Assembly (NCBI RefSeq): GCF_042680805.1
Contig: NZ_JBHUEM010000020.1
Location: 310,001 to 374,000 of the forward strand
Reading direction: 5' to 3'
Length of the DNA stretch: 64,000 bases
Source: Bacillus_CJ salitolerans
GTDB taxonomy: Bacteria > Bacillota > Bacilli > Bacillales > SA4
Part shown: one piece after another, positions 55,231-63,917 of the stretch
How positions within the stretch are numbered: position 1 is the stretch's first letter
How the letters are laid out: each line of letters starts with the position of its first letter
Position numbers and translations under genes: made by a program
The notes under the pieces: generated by a model
Databases searched by the model: none
What the model saw: the letters and a program-made list of their open reading frames with translations, nothing else
Told to the model about the DNA's origin: nothing

Positions 55231-55500
55231 TTACCAATAACCTTTTCCAAATCCACCTGGCCCATATCCGCCAAATCCTCCGTAGCCAGGCCCAAATCCT
55301 CCTAATCCATAACCAAACGGACGAGGTCTAGGACCATAACCCCATCCTCCATAACCGGGACCAATTCCAGGGCCAAATCCTCCATAGCCACCAAATCCAC
55401 CACCAAAACCACTAGCAGCACCTAACGTAAATAAAAGGGGTAAGAATCTTTCATCGGTTTGATGATATGTCTGTACAGGATATTGATAATAACCATTCAT
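55231..55500 (-). CDS. Gly/Phe/Tyr-rich small protein
   Basis: 89 residues: polar N-terminus with Gln/Tyr (QYPVQTYHQTDERFLP), a short hydrophobic TLGAASG, then over 50 residues of GYGG, GFGG, GPGYG. Start follows AGGAGGA. On minus, about 50 bases upstream, CATATCTTA matches the SigK -10 form with CACC 16 bases earlier, so late-sporulation expression is possible. Similar in style to the protein at 8015-8329. Family unknown. Confidence 0.6.
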   Translation of the reverse strand: MNGYYQYPVQTYHQTDERFLPLLFTLGAASGFGGGFGGYGGFGPGIGPGYGGWGYGPRPRPFGYGLGGFGPGYGGFGGYGPGGFGKGYW

Positions 55501-55786
55501 ATTGTTTTCCTCCTATTTATATGTCAGTTATAAGATATGGATGTTCATTTTATTAGGTGCTTATACTGTGTTGAAAAATGAGAAATGAGTCAAATACCTA
55601 TCCCATTAGAAAGGAATAATTGCAGGTTTTCAGTTTCTTTTTACCCGCGGTCGTTCGATATAGGAAGAGAATACATCTTACCTGTATACGTAATTATTCT
55701 TATTTAGTTAAATGCATAGAAAACTACATTTCAGTTTTAATTTTTACACCTGAATTGTAGTTTTCTAGAATTTAAATGGGAATTAT
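55501..55786. other. Region between Gly-rich gene and toxin locus
   Basis: Holds the promoter of the Gly-rich gene (near 55545) and, at its right end, the promoter of the antisense RNA. The TAGAAT -35 is at 55766-55771 and the extended -10 TGGTATAGT lies at 55786-55794. No gene. Confidence 0.5.
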
Positions 55787-55800
55787 GGTATAGTATATTT

Positions 55801-55928
55801 ATAATTGTATCAAAATAAAAAACCGTTAAGTGTGCCACCACTTAACGGTAAGATAGCATCCTTCGGGATCAGCCTATACTTATGAAAAAGTAGACCTACC
55901 CATTGCAAATGTGAGGTCTACTTTTTTT
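55801..55928 (+). ncRNA. Putative antisense antitoxin RNA (RatA-like position)
   Basis: Expected transcript of about 128 bases from the extended -10 promoter TGGTATAGT (-10 at 55789-55794, TAGAAT 17 bases before) to a terminator: AGTAGACCT / AGGTCTACT at 55889-55922 followed by T7. It runs opposite the 3' part of the toxin mRNA, which ends at the terminator near 55822-55849. The 3'-to-3' overlap is as in txpA/ratA type systems. Confidence 0.65.
55813..55849 (-). terminator. Terminator of the type I toxin mRNA
   Basis: On minus: ACCGTTAAGTG / CACTTAACGGT-type stem (9 perfect plus 2 pairs) followed by TTTTTTATTTTG. The antisense RNA also includes this stem near its 5' end. Confidence 0.75.
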
Positions 55929-56031
55929 GTTTACTCGAAAGCAAACTAATAATTTGAACGACTAAGCCTGTCCCAGCAATTACGACAGATGCTGAAGTTA
56001 CAGCGATTATGATTGCTTCATATCCGTTCAT
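55918..56031 (-). CDS. Holin-like type I toxin (Hol_Tox family)
   Basis: 37 residues, too short for routine gene calling. MNGYEAIIIAVTSASVVIAG followed by a hydrophobic helix, SLLSSKQKK at the end. This is the layout of the putative holin-like toxins: short polar N-terminus with Tyr-Glu, one membrane helix, Lys-rich tail. A perfect AAAGGAGGTGAT site precedes ATG 56031. An extended -10 promoter TGGTATAAT is at 56105-56113 on minus with a TAGAAC box 17 bases before. The mRNA runs to the terminator at 55813-55849, overlapping the antisense RNA by about 115 bases. Confidence 0.75.
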   Translation of the reverse strand: MNGYEAIIIAVTSASVVIAGTGLVVQIISLLSSKQKK

Positions 56032-56104
56032 GGCATCACCTCCTTTCTACCCCAAGGGATTAGAAGGCTAGCCGACCCCATATTTAAGATAACTATCCAT
56101 CAAC

Positions 56105-56133
56105 ATTATACCACAAAAGGAACATGTGTTCTA
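56105..56133 (-). promoter_or_regulatory. Promoter of the type I toxin
   Basis: On minus: TAGAAC, 17-base spacer, TATAAT, with TGG making an extended -10. The antisense promoter has the same design (TAGAAT, 17 bases, TGG TATAGT). The leader between here and the ATG is about 65 bases and can fold (CCCC at 56051-56054 against GGGG in the leader). Confidence 0.6.
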
Positions 56134-56295
56134 TTAATTGGGTTGAAATATTTCTTCCGATAGAGACTGAGAGTCACCCTGTATGATCCTAAAAAACGAG
56201 CGATCCATGCAATCCATCTCTAACTATGCCTAAACTTGAATGAAAATCAATATTAAAGGTCTTATGTTTAGTTAACTTTATATTATTCATAGTAT

Positions 56296-57537
56296 TCAAA
56301 GTCCAACTTCCTTCTGCTTGGTTGTACTGTTATCTGGGAGGACAGAGTATACCGTTTGACGGAACTGAATGTCTTTTGAAAAAAAGTAACTAATGAAAAT
56401 TAATAGAGAAACCGGTACTACTAAACTTGCATAAGCATACTGTATCCCTAAATGTTCTGCAATAATCCCAAGAATTGGTGCACTGACTACTACAGATGTT
56501 TGATTGACAGTTTGCCGAGTAGCTGCCATTCTGCCATAGAAAGCCGGTTCTGTGGCTACTTGTTGTATGGATTGCATTAGCACTCTCAGCAATGTAGTCC
56601 CTAGCCCAATAAAGAAGACAGAAACGAAAGCAAAATAAATACTTTGAGTAATCCACAATCCAAGCAACCCAAGTGCAGTAATTACAAGAGCATATAAGGG
56701 TACCAAAGCCTTACTCCTATATAAAAATGTTGTTGCAACAATTCCAGCAAGTATAGCACCAACAGATGCAGCGCTTTCTAATATACCGTATACAGTCGAA
56801 CTCCCATTTAAATGCGAACTTGTATATACTGAAAGCATACCAGTTGTATTATGAACAACTAACTGACCAACAAGCATGATCGATAACAATATATACATAA
56901 GAGGGTTTCTATGAATATAAGTAAAACTATCAATTAAATCTTGAAAAATAGATGTTGGCTTCGACAAAGATTTTGATGTTAAAACTGGAGTATACGAAAG
57001 GATTGAAATGCACAATAATGTGATGATGAAAGATAGGCACACTAAAGCAACGGCAATGGTATTATTAAATATGGCCACACTGAATCCACCAACACTTGTA
57101 CCTACTAATCCCGCAATCGCCGTTACAGAACCTACATGGCTAAATATTCGTGGAATATCAGCATTTTCGTATATTTCCGTAATAAATGCCTGCTGAGCTG
57201 TTCGAAACAGTGAAGAAAAAGTTTGAACACACATATGGACGGTTATAATCATCCAAGGCTCAACGATGTTCAAATACATGGGAATTAATAAGAAAAATAT
57301 CGATACTAAAATAATACTTGTTGATAAAGTGGTGAGTTTTTTTCTGTTTGCACGATCGACCCATATTCCAAAAACTAAGTTCAAGAACACCCCAGGTAAA
57401 AAACCAAGACCTACCATTAAACCCGTATAAGCTGCATCTGAGGTTAATTCATATAACACCCATGCCACAATAACTAAGTACATTGTACTCCCAAATGAAG
57501 AGAAAAACGCTGCAATGAATAATTTTATATCTTTCAT
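56296..57537 (-). CDS. MFS transporter, ENTS-like
   Basis: 413 residues, twelve hydrophobic segments; motif A in GIWVDRANRKKL, and a second similar charged loop in the second half. The pattern fits the EntS/MFS_3 group that exports siderophores, macrolides or other compounds. The C-terminal tail is polar (STTKQKEVGL). No regulator or biosynthetic partner adjoins it. Start codon ATG 57537 with AGAGGTG upstream. Confidence 0.8.
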   Translation of the reverse strand: MKDIKLFIAAFFSSFGSTMYLVIVAWVLYELTSDAAYTGLMVGLGFLPGVFLNLVFGIWVDRANRKKLTTLSTSIILVSIFFLLIPMYLNIVEPWMIITVHMCVQTFSSLFRTAQQAFITEIYENADIPRIFSHVGSVTAIAGLVGTSVGGFSVAIFNNTIAVALVCLSFIITLLCISILSYTPVLTSKSLSKPTSIFQDLIDSFTYIHRNPLMYILLSIMLVGQLVVHNTTGMLSVYTSSHLNGSSTVYGILESAASVGAILAGIVATTFLYRSKALVPLYALVITALGLLGLWITQSIYFAFVSVFFIGLGTTLLRVLMQSIQQVATEPAFYGRMAATRQTVNQTSVVVSAPILGIIAEHLGIQYAYASLVVPVSLLIFISYFFSKDIQFRQTVYSVLPDNSTTKQKEVGL

Positions 57538-57658
57538 AATACACCTCTATTAATAGATGAATATTAGAATCTTTGTAAAAACTATTATATGTTGACATTT
57601 CTTATTAGTAAATTCAAAGTTTATTATTAAACAAAATAAGGTATTCTTATCAATTAAT

Positions 57659-57688
57659 AAAGGCAAAGTAGATTCAACTACTTTGCCT
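57659..57688 (-). terminator. Terminator after a small basic-protein gene
   Basis: AAGGCAAAGTAG / CTACTTTGCCTT, 12 bp perfect with a 6-base loop, 10 bases past the stop at 57698; TATT follows on minus. Confidence 0.8.
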
Positions 57689-57697
57689 TACTGCTTC

Positions 57698-57913
57698 TTA
57701 CCAAGGAAACATTCTTTTTCTTCTATCAACATCCTCAATACCTAAAACATCATCAAAGTTATTTCGTTTAGTATCCTCTACTCCTGCTAAATCTGTGAAT
57801 AATCTGTCTTTTCGATGACGTCTTCTGTCATTTGCTTCAATGACGATGACTTCCTCTGCGTGAATAATTACACGCTCGGCATTAATCACTGGTCTTCTTC
57901 TTGAGTTAGACAT
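57698..57913 (-). CDS. Small Arg-rich protein, unknown
   Basis: 71 residues from ATG 57913; AAAGGAG is 8 bases upstream, while GTG 57922 is too close. Sequence SNSRRRPVINAERVIIHAEE then VIVIEANDRRRHRKDRLF has a beta-strand repeat (VINAERVIIHAEEVIVIEA) between basic patches, and an acidic centre. CATAGGGTA upstream matches the SigK -10 form, so a spore protein is possible. Not assigned to a family. Confidence 0.6.
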   Translation of the reverse strand: MSNSRRRPVINAERVIIHAEEVIVIEANDRRRHRKDRLFTDLAGVEDTKRNNFDDVLGIEDVDRRKRMFPW

Positions 57914-58008
57914 TTCTTTCACTCCTTTCCATTGGTATACTATACCCTATGTTTAATTGTGGAATTTGATTGGACAAGTGCAGGAAGACATCCTACCATT
58001 TTTATAAA

Positions 58009-58926
58009 TTAACTATCTAATTCTAAAAACCTAATCAACTTCTTCTTATTGTGACGATATGCCTGCCTCCCCAGTTCAATCAATTCATCTATCGAGTCAA
58101 GCTCATCGAACGGTATCTCATCATGTAACTGTTCATTTAGTCTAATGTAGTTCTCACCTAATAGTAATTGACAGTGGTAGGAAACAGATTCAGAGGATAA
58201 ATGTAACGCCAAGTCTAGCAACTTAGGTGTTACCTTCATAGATGGTATTTGAAATGGAAGCCAGTTTCTAATTCCCCAATCCTTTTTCTTTTCCATTGGG
58301 AAATCAATTTTTTGCTGACCTGTTCCTAGTGATACAATCTTTATATCAGACATTGGCACCTTAAAATGGTGTATTGCTTCAGTAACACATACTAATGATG
58401 GGTTGTTCGCCCAAAGTCCACCATCTATTGATAAATATTGGTTATGAATATTGTTTGGTGGAAAATATATGGGTGCTGAGCAAGAAGACAAAACAGCATC
58501 CCATAGTTGCACGCGAAAATGTTCTGACTCAGGATGACCGTAATTTGACCGGTGTACATAAGGCTTACCATGACTCAGATCAACAGCAGGGATTAAGAGA
58601 GGTTTATAAATATCAGAAAGCTGAGTATTACCAAACGCTCGTTGAAGAAACTTCCTCAAAAAACGATCGCTATATACACTTTTGAAAAGACCTATTTTTG
58701 CTTGATGAACGAATATTTTCTTCCCATACTTCTTATAGCTATCAAGCACATCCTTCATATTGTGTTGAACGATAACTGACGTTGCAATAATGGAACCAGT
58801 ACTTGTCCCTGCAACCAAATCAAATAGTTCATGTATAGGATGACCATAATCCTCTTCCAATGCATGCAACAGAGAGATGGCAAAAACTCCTCTTATACCT
58901 CCTCCATCGATACATAACACTTTCAT
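58009..58926 (-). CDS. Patatin-like phospholipase
   Basis: 305 residues. Oxyanion motif CIDGGGIRGVFA, nucleophile GTSTGS, and dyad aspartate SIDGGLWANNPS, with order and spacing of soluble bacterial patatins. It hydrolyses acyl esters of lipids. Proteins of this size and type also serve as CapV effectors in CBASS, but no nucleotide cyclase or Cap genes flank it, so a housekeeping lipase is preferred. No signal peptide. Confidence 0.85.
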   Translation of the reverse strand: MKVLCIDGGGIRGVFAISLLHALEEDYGHPIHELFDLVAGTSTGSIIATSVIVQHNMKDVLDSYKKYGKKIFVHQAKIGLFKSVYSDRFLRKFLQRAFGNTQLSDIYKPLLIPAVDLSHGKPYVHRSNYGHPESEHFRVQLWDAVLSSCSAPIYFPPNNIHNQYLSIDGGLWANNPSLVCVTEAIHHFKVPMSDIKIVSLGTGQQKIDFPMEKKKDWGIRNWLPFQIPSMKVTPKLLDLALHLSSESVSYHCQLLLGENYIRLNEQLHDEIPFDELDSIDELIELGRQAYRHNKKKLIRFLELDS

Positions 58927-59019
58927 TCAATCACCACTTCTTTTTCAATCTCTAGTTGTAAAGCTTACATCCATTCTCGACAAAATGTAGTCCATTTACG
59001 CTTTTTCGAACGAGATAAT

Positions 59020-59574
59020 TCATTTAGAGATATTTCTATACTTGGTAAACAACAAGCCAATCAAGATGATAATCCCAATACTTAACAGAAACATATTGCC
59101 TTGCTTTCCTAAAGATATTATTTGGTAGGATGCGCTTGCTTCAATAAATAATGCTGGAATCTTACCTATTAAAGTTGAACTAATAAATATAGGAAGGGAT
59201 ATTTTCCCAAGTGCAGCATAGATGTTTACTAAACCTGAAGGGATAAATGGTAATAATCGGAGAGAAAGTAATAACCAAAATGCATGGAATCCAGAAACTG
59301 CTACTAATTTTTTTAAGTATTTGGATTCTCTTCCTTCAAAATTAAACGTGACCAGTCCCCGTCTGTATAGTAAGAATGAAAGGATGGCTCCTAAAGTTTC
59401 CCCAATAAATGATAGGAGTGTTCCTTGCCAAAAACCGAATACCAATATATTTGCGCTTGTCACAAAGAAACTTGGAATAAAGGCTGCAAAACTTACTACA
59501 ATATTGATCATAATACTAATGACCCAAGCGATATGGGGGTAATTCAATAATAGTTGTACTAAAGTGTCTTTCAA
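59020..59574 (-). CDS. TVP38/TMEM64 (VTT-domain) membrane protein
   Basis: 184 residues, five to six hydrophobic segments. The VTT region shows FVTSANILVFGFWQGTLLSFIGETLGAILSFL-like organisation (given here as pattern: FGFWQGTLLSFIGETLG), then RLLPFIPSGLVNIYAALG. The family includes DedA-related proteins that affect lipid or undecaprenyl-phosphate flipping. Start TTG 59574 with GAGG 8-9 bases upstream. Confidence 0.8.
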   Translation of the reverse strand: MKDTLVQLLLNYPHIAWVISIMINIVVSFAAFIPSFFVTSANILVFGFWQGTLLSFIGETLGAILSFLLYRRGLVTFNFEGRESKYLKKLVAVSGFHAFWLLLSLRLLPFIPSGLVNIYAALGKISLPIFISSTLIGKIPALFIEASASYQIISLGKQGNMFLLSIGIIILIGLLFTKYRNISK

Positions 59575-59640
59575 AATGTAACCTCACCCAATTTAATTCT
59601 TTCATGTTGAACGTACTACTAGCTATTATAGAAGGAATGA

Positions 59641-61119
59641 TTATTGATTAGCTAGTATCGTCACAATTTTATCTTCGATTTTCTTTCCTTCAGATTCATC
59701 CAGTAAACTATTTATTATTATTGAAAAGATCAAGGTTTGACCACTTTTTGTTATTACATATCCAGATAAAGAGCTTACAGTAGTTAATGTTCCTGTTTTG
59801 GCGGAGACAGCTGAATTTTCTGGTAATAAATGCAATCTATTACTAAGCGTGCCAGCTAAAAGTCTTTCACCTGATCCTGACAAAGGCAAAGAACGATAAA
59901 AGTCAGGAAACCAATCTTCTTTTTGAATCGTGTATAAAAGATTCGAAATCTCATTTGCGGGTATATGATTTACATGTGAAAGTCCTGAACCATCCCTTAA
60001 CACAAGATTATCGGTTTTAACCCCTAACAAGTCTAATTGACCTCTTACTACCTCAAGTCCTTTCTCCCAGCTTCCTTCTTTTTGATGAATTCTTCCCATT
60101 TCCTTTACAAGCATCTCTCCATGCCCGTTATTACTTAATTTCATAAAAGAAATAAGAAGCTCTGACAAGGGGATCGAAGAATGTGATAAAATAACTCTGG
60201 CAGACTGTGACGTCACGCCTACTTTTTCATTTCCAAGAACACGTATACCATGCTTCATGAGTGATTCCTTAAATAAACGTACGACATATTGGGTGGGCTC
60301 CCATACTCCAATCCATTCTCTTTGTAAGGAACTCCTAATAGGTATTGCTCCTTCAATGAAAATTGTATTTGTACCATGTCCTCGGGAAATGGCTACTGTC
60401 TTTTTCTGATCAACGTCTACTGTTTTAGCTCTATTATGAATCGTCACATAACTAGTCTCTGGTGTTATAGATATAATCGGAGGATCTCCAATCATTTTTC
60501 CTGGCCTTACTTCTACTATGACTGTTCCTGCATCATAATCATTACTTGGTGAACAGGTTAGTGCAGACACTGCAGCTCCATAATAGGTTGATTCATCACT
60601 CCATGGTAAATCAATGGAATAGCGAACATCATCATACCACGTATCATCTCCAACTATATCTCCACGGATCACCTTAACACCAGAGTTTTTGATTGATTTC
60701 ACTAACTGGTCTATATCAGATGTTTGAAGGGTCGGATCACCATAGCCTTTAATGAATAGATTCCCATTCAACGTACCATTCCTAATCAATCCATCAGTAA
60801 GAATTTCCGTTTTAAACTGATATGTCTTACCTAATATAGACAATGCTGTTGCCGCAGTAAACAGCTTTAAATTCGATGCAGGTCTTAATCGTAGGTCTCC
60901 ATTGTGCTCGAAAAGGATCTCACCAGTATTTGCAGAACGAACACTGATACCAGTAATACCACCTTTTAACGCTGGTTCCATAGATAAAAGGTCACTTATC
61001 TCTTTTTTTAAGCTACTAGAATATGCGGTTAAGGAAACAAAATCGGATTTAAGAAATAAGCCTGAAATCATAAAAATAATGATGAGTATTTTAGCTAGTA
61101 ACTTTAATTTAATTGTCAA
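59641..61119 (-). CDS. D-alanyl-D-alanine carboxypeptidase/endopeptidase, S13 (PBP4a type)
   Basis: 492 residues. N-terminal hydrophobic signal (LLAKILIIIFMISGLFLKSD). Catalytic SxxK in RPASNLKLFTAA (Ser, Lys), SxN in KLSNNGHGEM, and KTG in SAKTGTLTTVSSLSGY. The long insert between SxxK and SxN is typical of the S13/DacB-DacC class. Resembles B. subtilis DacC (PBP4a), which trims peptidoglycan side chains. It starts at TTG 61119, 15 bases after the helicase stop, so the two genes may share a transcript. Confidence 0.85.
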   Translation of the reverse strand: MTIKLKLLAKILIIIFMISGLFLKSDFVSLTAYSSSLKKEISDLLSMEPALKGGITGISVRSANTGEILFEHNGDLRLRPASNLKLFTAATALSILGKTYQFKTEILTDGLIRNGTLNGNLFIKGYGDPTLQTSDIDQLVKSIKNSGVKVIRGDIVGDDTWYDDVRYSIDLPWSDESTYYGAAVSALTCSPSNDYDAGTVIVEVRPGKMIGDPPIISITPETSYVTIHNRAKTVDVDQKKTVAISRGHGTNTIFIEGAIPIRSSLQREWIGVWEPTQYVVRLFKESLMKHGIRVLGNEKVGVTSQSARVILSHSSIPLSELLISFMKLSNNGHGEMLVKEMGRIHQKEGSWEKGLEVVRGQLDLLGVKTDNLVLRDGSGLSHVNHIPANEISNLLYTIQKEDWFPDFYRSLPLSGSGERLLAGTLSNRLHLLPENSAVSAKTGTLTTVSSLSGYVITKSGQTLIFSIIINSLLDESEGKKIEDKIVTILANQ

Positions 61120-61134
61120 TCACCCTTTCATTAC

Positions 61135-63660
61135 CTATCTTCTTCTATACCTTTTCTTGTCATTCTTGTAGTTAGATTCATGACAAGCATCACAAATCTG
61201 AAATTTAAAATGTGTTGATAAAGATTTACCACACTTACGACAGGTCCTTTTTATTACTGTTACATTTGATTTTAAAGTTTCATGAATGTCATCACTAATC
61301 TCTTCTCGTACCCTTTCCCAATACAATGTTTCTGTTCGTTGATCAAGACGATACAGGAAAAGTAAATGCAATCCAACTGCTTTATAGGATAGCTCTAACT
61401 CTTCAAGCCCACTGTTTTTTATAATCGGTTCTGGTAATTCTCTTCCTTCGATAATGGCAAACATATTCTCTCTCCATTGTTTTGCCAAAGCCGGCTCTTT
61501 TGATGAAAATGGGAGATGTAAAAATCCATAGAGATCCATCACTGAAAGTTTCATTTCAATTTCTGTATCCCTTATAAGTTCGAATAATTCGCGCTCTTCT
61601 ACAAGAGTTGCTTTTTTAGTGCCAGAGGGACTTTCAAATTTATCCCATAATGCAAAGAAATCCCCTAGGCTGCGAGAATATTTTTGAAAACGTTCTAAAA
61701 CAGAATTAGTGGGAGCAATTGCAAAAACTTCTAAAGATTCATCCATTTCGTTTAGTAAACGAGACATATTTTTACAACCATGAAAGAAAGCGACCTTACC
61801 TACATTATAGATTCCCTTTCTACCTGCTCTCCCTGCTATCTGCTTGACTTCCTGTGAGGTAAGTCTTCTTCTTCTCGTTCCATCAAACTTTTCATTCTCT
61901 AGGAATACGATTCTACGAATGGGTAAATTCAGCCCCATACCTATTGCGTCAGTAGCCACAATGACATTGGTTTCCCCGTCTATAAACATTTGCATTTGTT
62001 TTTTTCGGGTTTCAGGTGGCATACTTCCATAAATCATACTCACTCTATGCCTAGATTGCTTCAGCATTGAAGCTGTTTCTAATACACGCTTTCTAGAAAA
62101 GCATACAAGTGCATCACCTTTAGTTGTGTGTTTCAATCTAAATTCGTTTGATTCTACTTCTAAAGGAATTTCTCTTGTGTATTCATGAATGATGACCTTT
62201 GAGTTTCCAAGCAATTGTAAAACCATTGATTTCATGTTGAAGCTTCCAACAATATGAACTTCTTTGGCATTCGCATTTGTAATGGCTTTATACCATGAAA
62301 ATCCTCTGTCTTTATCTGCGATCATTTGCGCTTCATCAATGACAACAACATCATAGAATTCCTTTTCATGAAACATTTCAACTGTACTTGAAATATGCCT
62401 TGCTCCTTCTGTAAGCTTTTCTTCTTCTCCGGTTTTTAGGGAGCACCGGACACCATCAGCGTTCAGTTTGTCAAACACTTCTAGAGCAAGCAATCTAAGT
62501 GGTGCAAGATATAACCCACTATCAGCTTCCTTCATTCGTTGCAAAGCTTGATACGTCTTTCCTGTATTGGTTTCTCCCACATGAAGAACATAGTGGATAT
62601 TCCGACCAATTTTTGGACGATATTCCTGCCCAAATATATCCTCCAGCATCCTTGCCTCTTTTTCTTTCCTCTGTTCGATTTCGGCCAATATTTCCGCTTG
62701 CTTCTGTTCTCTAAATACAAGATCTCTTTCAAAAATCTCTTGATGTTCTTCTAAATCGAATGGTGTTTTGGCAAGTTCAATTAATTCTGTTACGTATTCT
62801 TCATGGATGTTTTCAAGCATATCTATTCCAATTCGATAAAGGTGTTCAACTGAACACTCTTTTATTGCTGCTTCATCTAGCGACTGGTTAAAGAGGTTTT
62901 CAACATCCTGTTGGAGTCCACGCGGAATCATATTTATTAGCCATCCAGGTCCAAAATCAAGTATATGGCCAACTAAGAGTGCTTCATATTTTTCATCGTA
63001 CTCTTCGTATTCCTCATACTTCCGAAATCTCTGGTGTTGATTATATGTACTGTCAGTGAGTTCATTTAAACAAGTTAGAACAGTTGTATAAGGAGATTCC
63101 TGGATATAGCCATTTTTCTCTATATCATGTAGAAGTTCTACTGCTATAAAATATCGAACACGTAAGTATAACTCAACATAATGGCTTTTTAATATTTTTT
63201 TGATTGAATTACTTACTTTTCTTTTCAGCCTATTTCGTCTATCTTGTTCCTGTTTTTCCTCCATCATTTTCACGTAATGATTACGTGCTTCTAAATAATT
63301 TCTTTCCCATTTTTCTTCTTGGTCAACAAACACTTCATCGAGCCATTTTAACACGTCAAAAGGAGGATAACTTCTCATTTCATACTTGAAAATTTGATTG
63401 AGCTGCTTACGACTCACATCCATGACATCATAGCCAATCTCTTCTAGATAAGCTAATTTTTCACTTTTTGTAGCATGACTTGTGGATATATTTAGCCATG
63501 CATTTAACCAAATTTGAGTTACGTAAGGACTTCGTTCTCTTACATATTGTTCATAGGAAGGCATTACGTCTTTATCCTCTAAATAGTGCTTAATATCATC
63601 AAACACTCTAGTTTTAGTTTCTTCAAACGCCTTTGAATAAAGTACTTTTAATTCACTCAT
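61135..63660 (-). CDS. Suv3-like DExH RNA helicase with C-terminal zinc ribbon
   Basis: 841 residues. The N-terminal 350 residues are helical and charged, with runs such as EQRKEKEARMLEDIF just before the motor. Walker A is GETNTGKT at 362-369, DExH box is DEAQ at 442-445 in VVIDEAQMIADK, then GSMPPETR, VATDAIGMGLNLP and QIAGRAGRKG at 607-616, the Suv3 pattern. A cap domain follows. The end carries CRKCGKSL and CDACHES, a four-Cys ribbon. Suv3 helicases unwind RNA with an exonuclease in mitochondria; the bacterial role is little studied. No RNase gene is adjacent. Confidence 0.85.
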   Translation of the reverse strand: MSELKVLYSKAFEETKTRVFDDIKHYLEDKDVMPSYEQYVRERSPYVTQIWLNAWLNISTSHATKSEKLAYLEEIGYDVMDVSRKQLNQIFKYEMRSYPPFDVLKWLDEVFVDQEEKWERNYLEARNHYVKMMEEKQEQDRRNRLKRKVSNSIKKILKSHYVELYLRVRYFIAVELLHDIEKNGYIQESPYTTVLTCLNELTDSTYNQHQRFRKYEEYEEYDEKYEALLVGHILDFGPGWLINMIPRGLQQDVENLFNQSLDEAAIKECSVEHLYRIGIDMLENIHEEYVTELIELAKTPFDLEEHQEIFERDLVFREQKQAEILAEIEQRKEKEARMLEDIFGQEYRPKIGRNIHYVLHVGETNTGKTYQALQRMKEADSGLYLAPLRLLALEVFDKLNADGVRCSLKTGEEEKLTEGARHISSTVEMFHEKEFYDVVVIDEAQMIADKDRGFSWYKAITNANAKEVHIVGSFNMKSMVLQLLGNSKVIIHEYTREIPLEVESNEFRLKHTTKGDALVCFSRKRVLETASMLKQSRHRVSMIYGSMPPETRKKQMQMFIDGETNVIVATDAIGMGLNLPIRRIVFLENEKFDGTRRRRLTSQEVKQIAGRAGRKGIYNVGKVAFFHGCKNMSRLLNEMDESLEVFAIAPTNSVLERFQKYSRSLGDFFALWDKFESPSGTKKATLVEERELFELIRDTEIEMKLSVMDLYGFLHLPFSSKEPALAKQWRENMFAIIEGRELPEPIIKNSGLEELELSYKAVGLHLLFLYRLDQRTETLYWERVREEISDDIHETLKSNVTVIKRTCRKCGKSLSTHFKFQICDACHESNYKNDKKRYRRR

Positions 63661-63841
63661 TAATTACTCCTTATAACACACAATGATGTGATTATATTTT
63701 TTATCAATACTGATTAATTCATGTAATGTATTCAATGTTATTTTCAAGACAATAAATTATACATGGAAATTTTCTTTATTAAAAACAATTATTCCAGCCA
63801 AGCATAATAGCTTATTAGGCTTAGTAATATTAATGTAAAAA

Positions 63842-63916
63842 AGCCTATTTGAACAATTGCATTCCTCGAGAAAAAGAATAGTAAACGAGGGTAGCATATA
63901 TTCAAATAGGCTTCTT
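63842..63916. terminator. Long hairpin between helicase and next gene
   Basis: AAGCCTATTTGAA / TTCAAATAGGCTT, 13 bp perfect, enclosing about 48 bases. An A6 run precedes it, giving T6 on minus. It ends one base before the stop of the partial gene at the window end and should terminate it. Confidence 0.7.
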
Positions 63917-63917
63917 C

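Noticed and set aside
58009..58926. Patatin gene as a CBASS CapV effector
   Set aside because: No CD-NTase, Cap2/Cap3 or other defence gene within the window near it.
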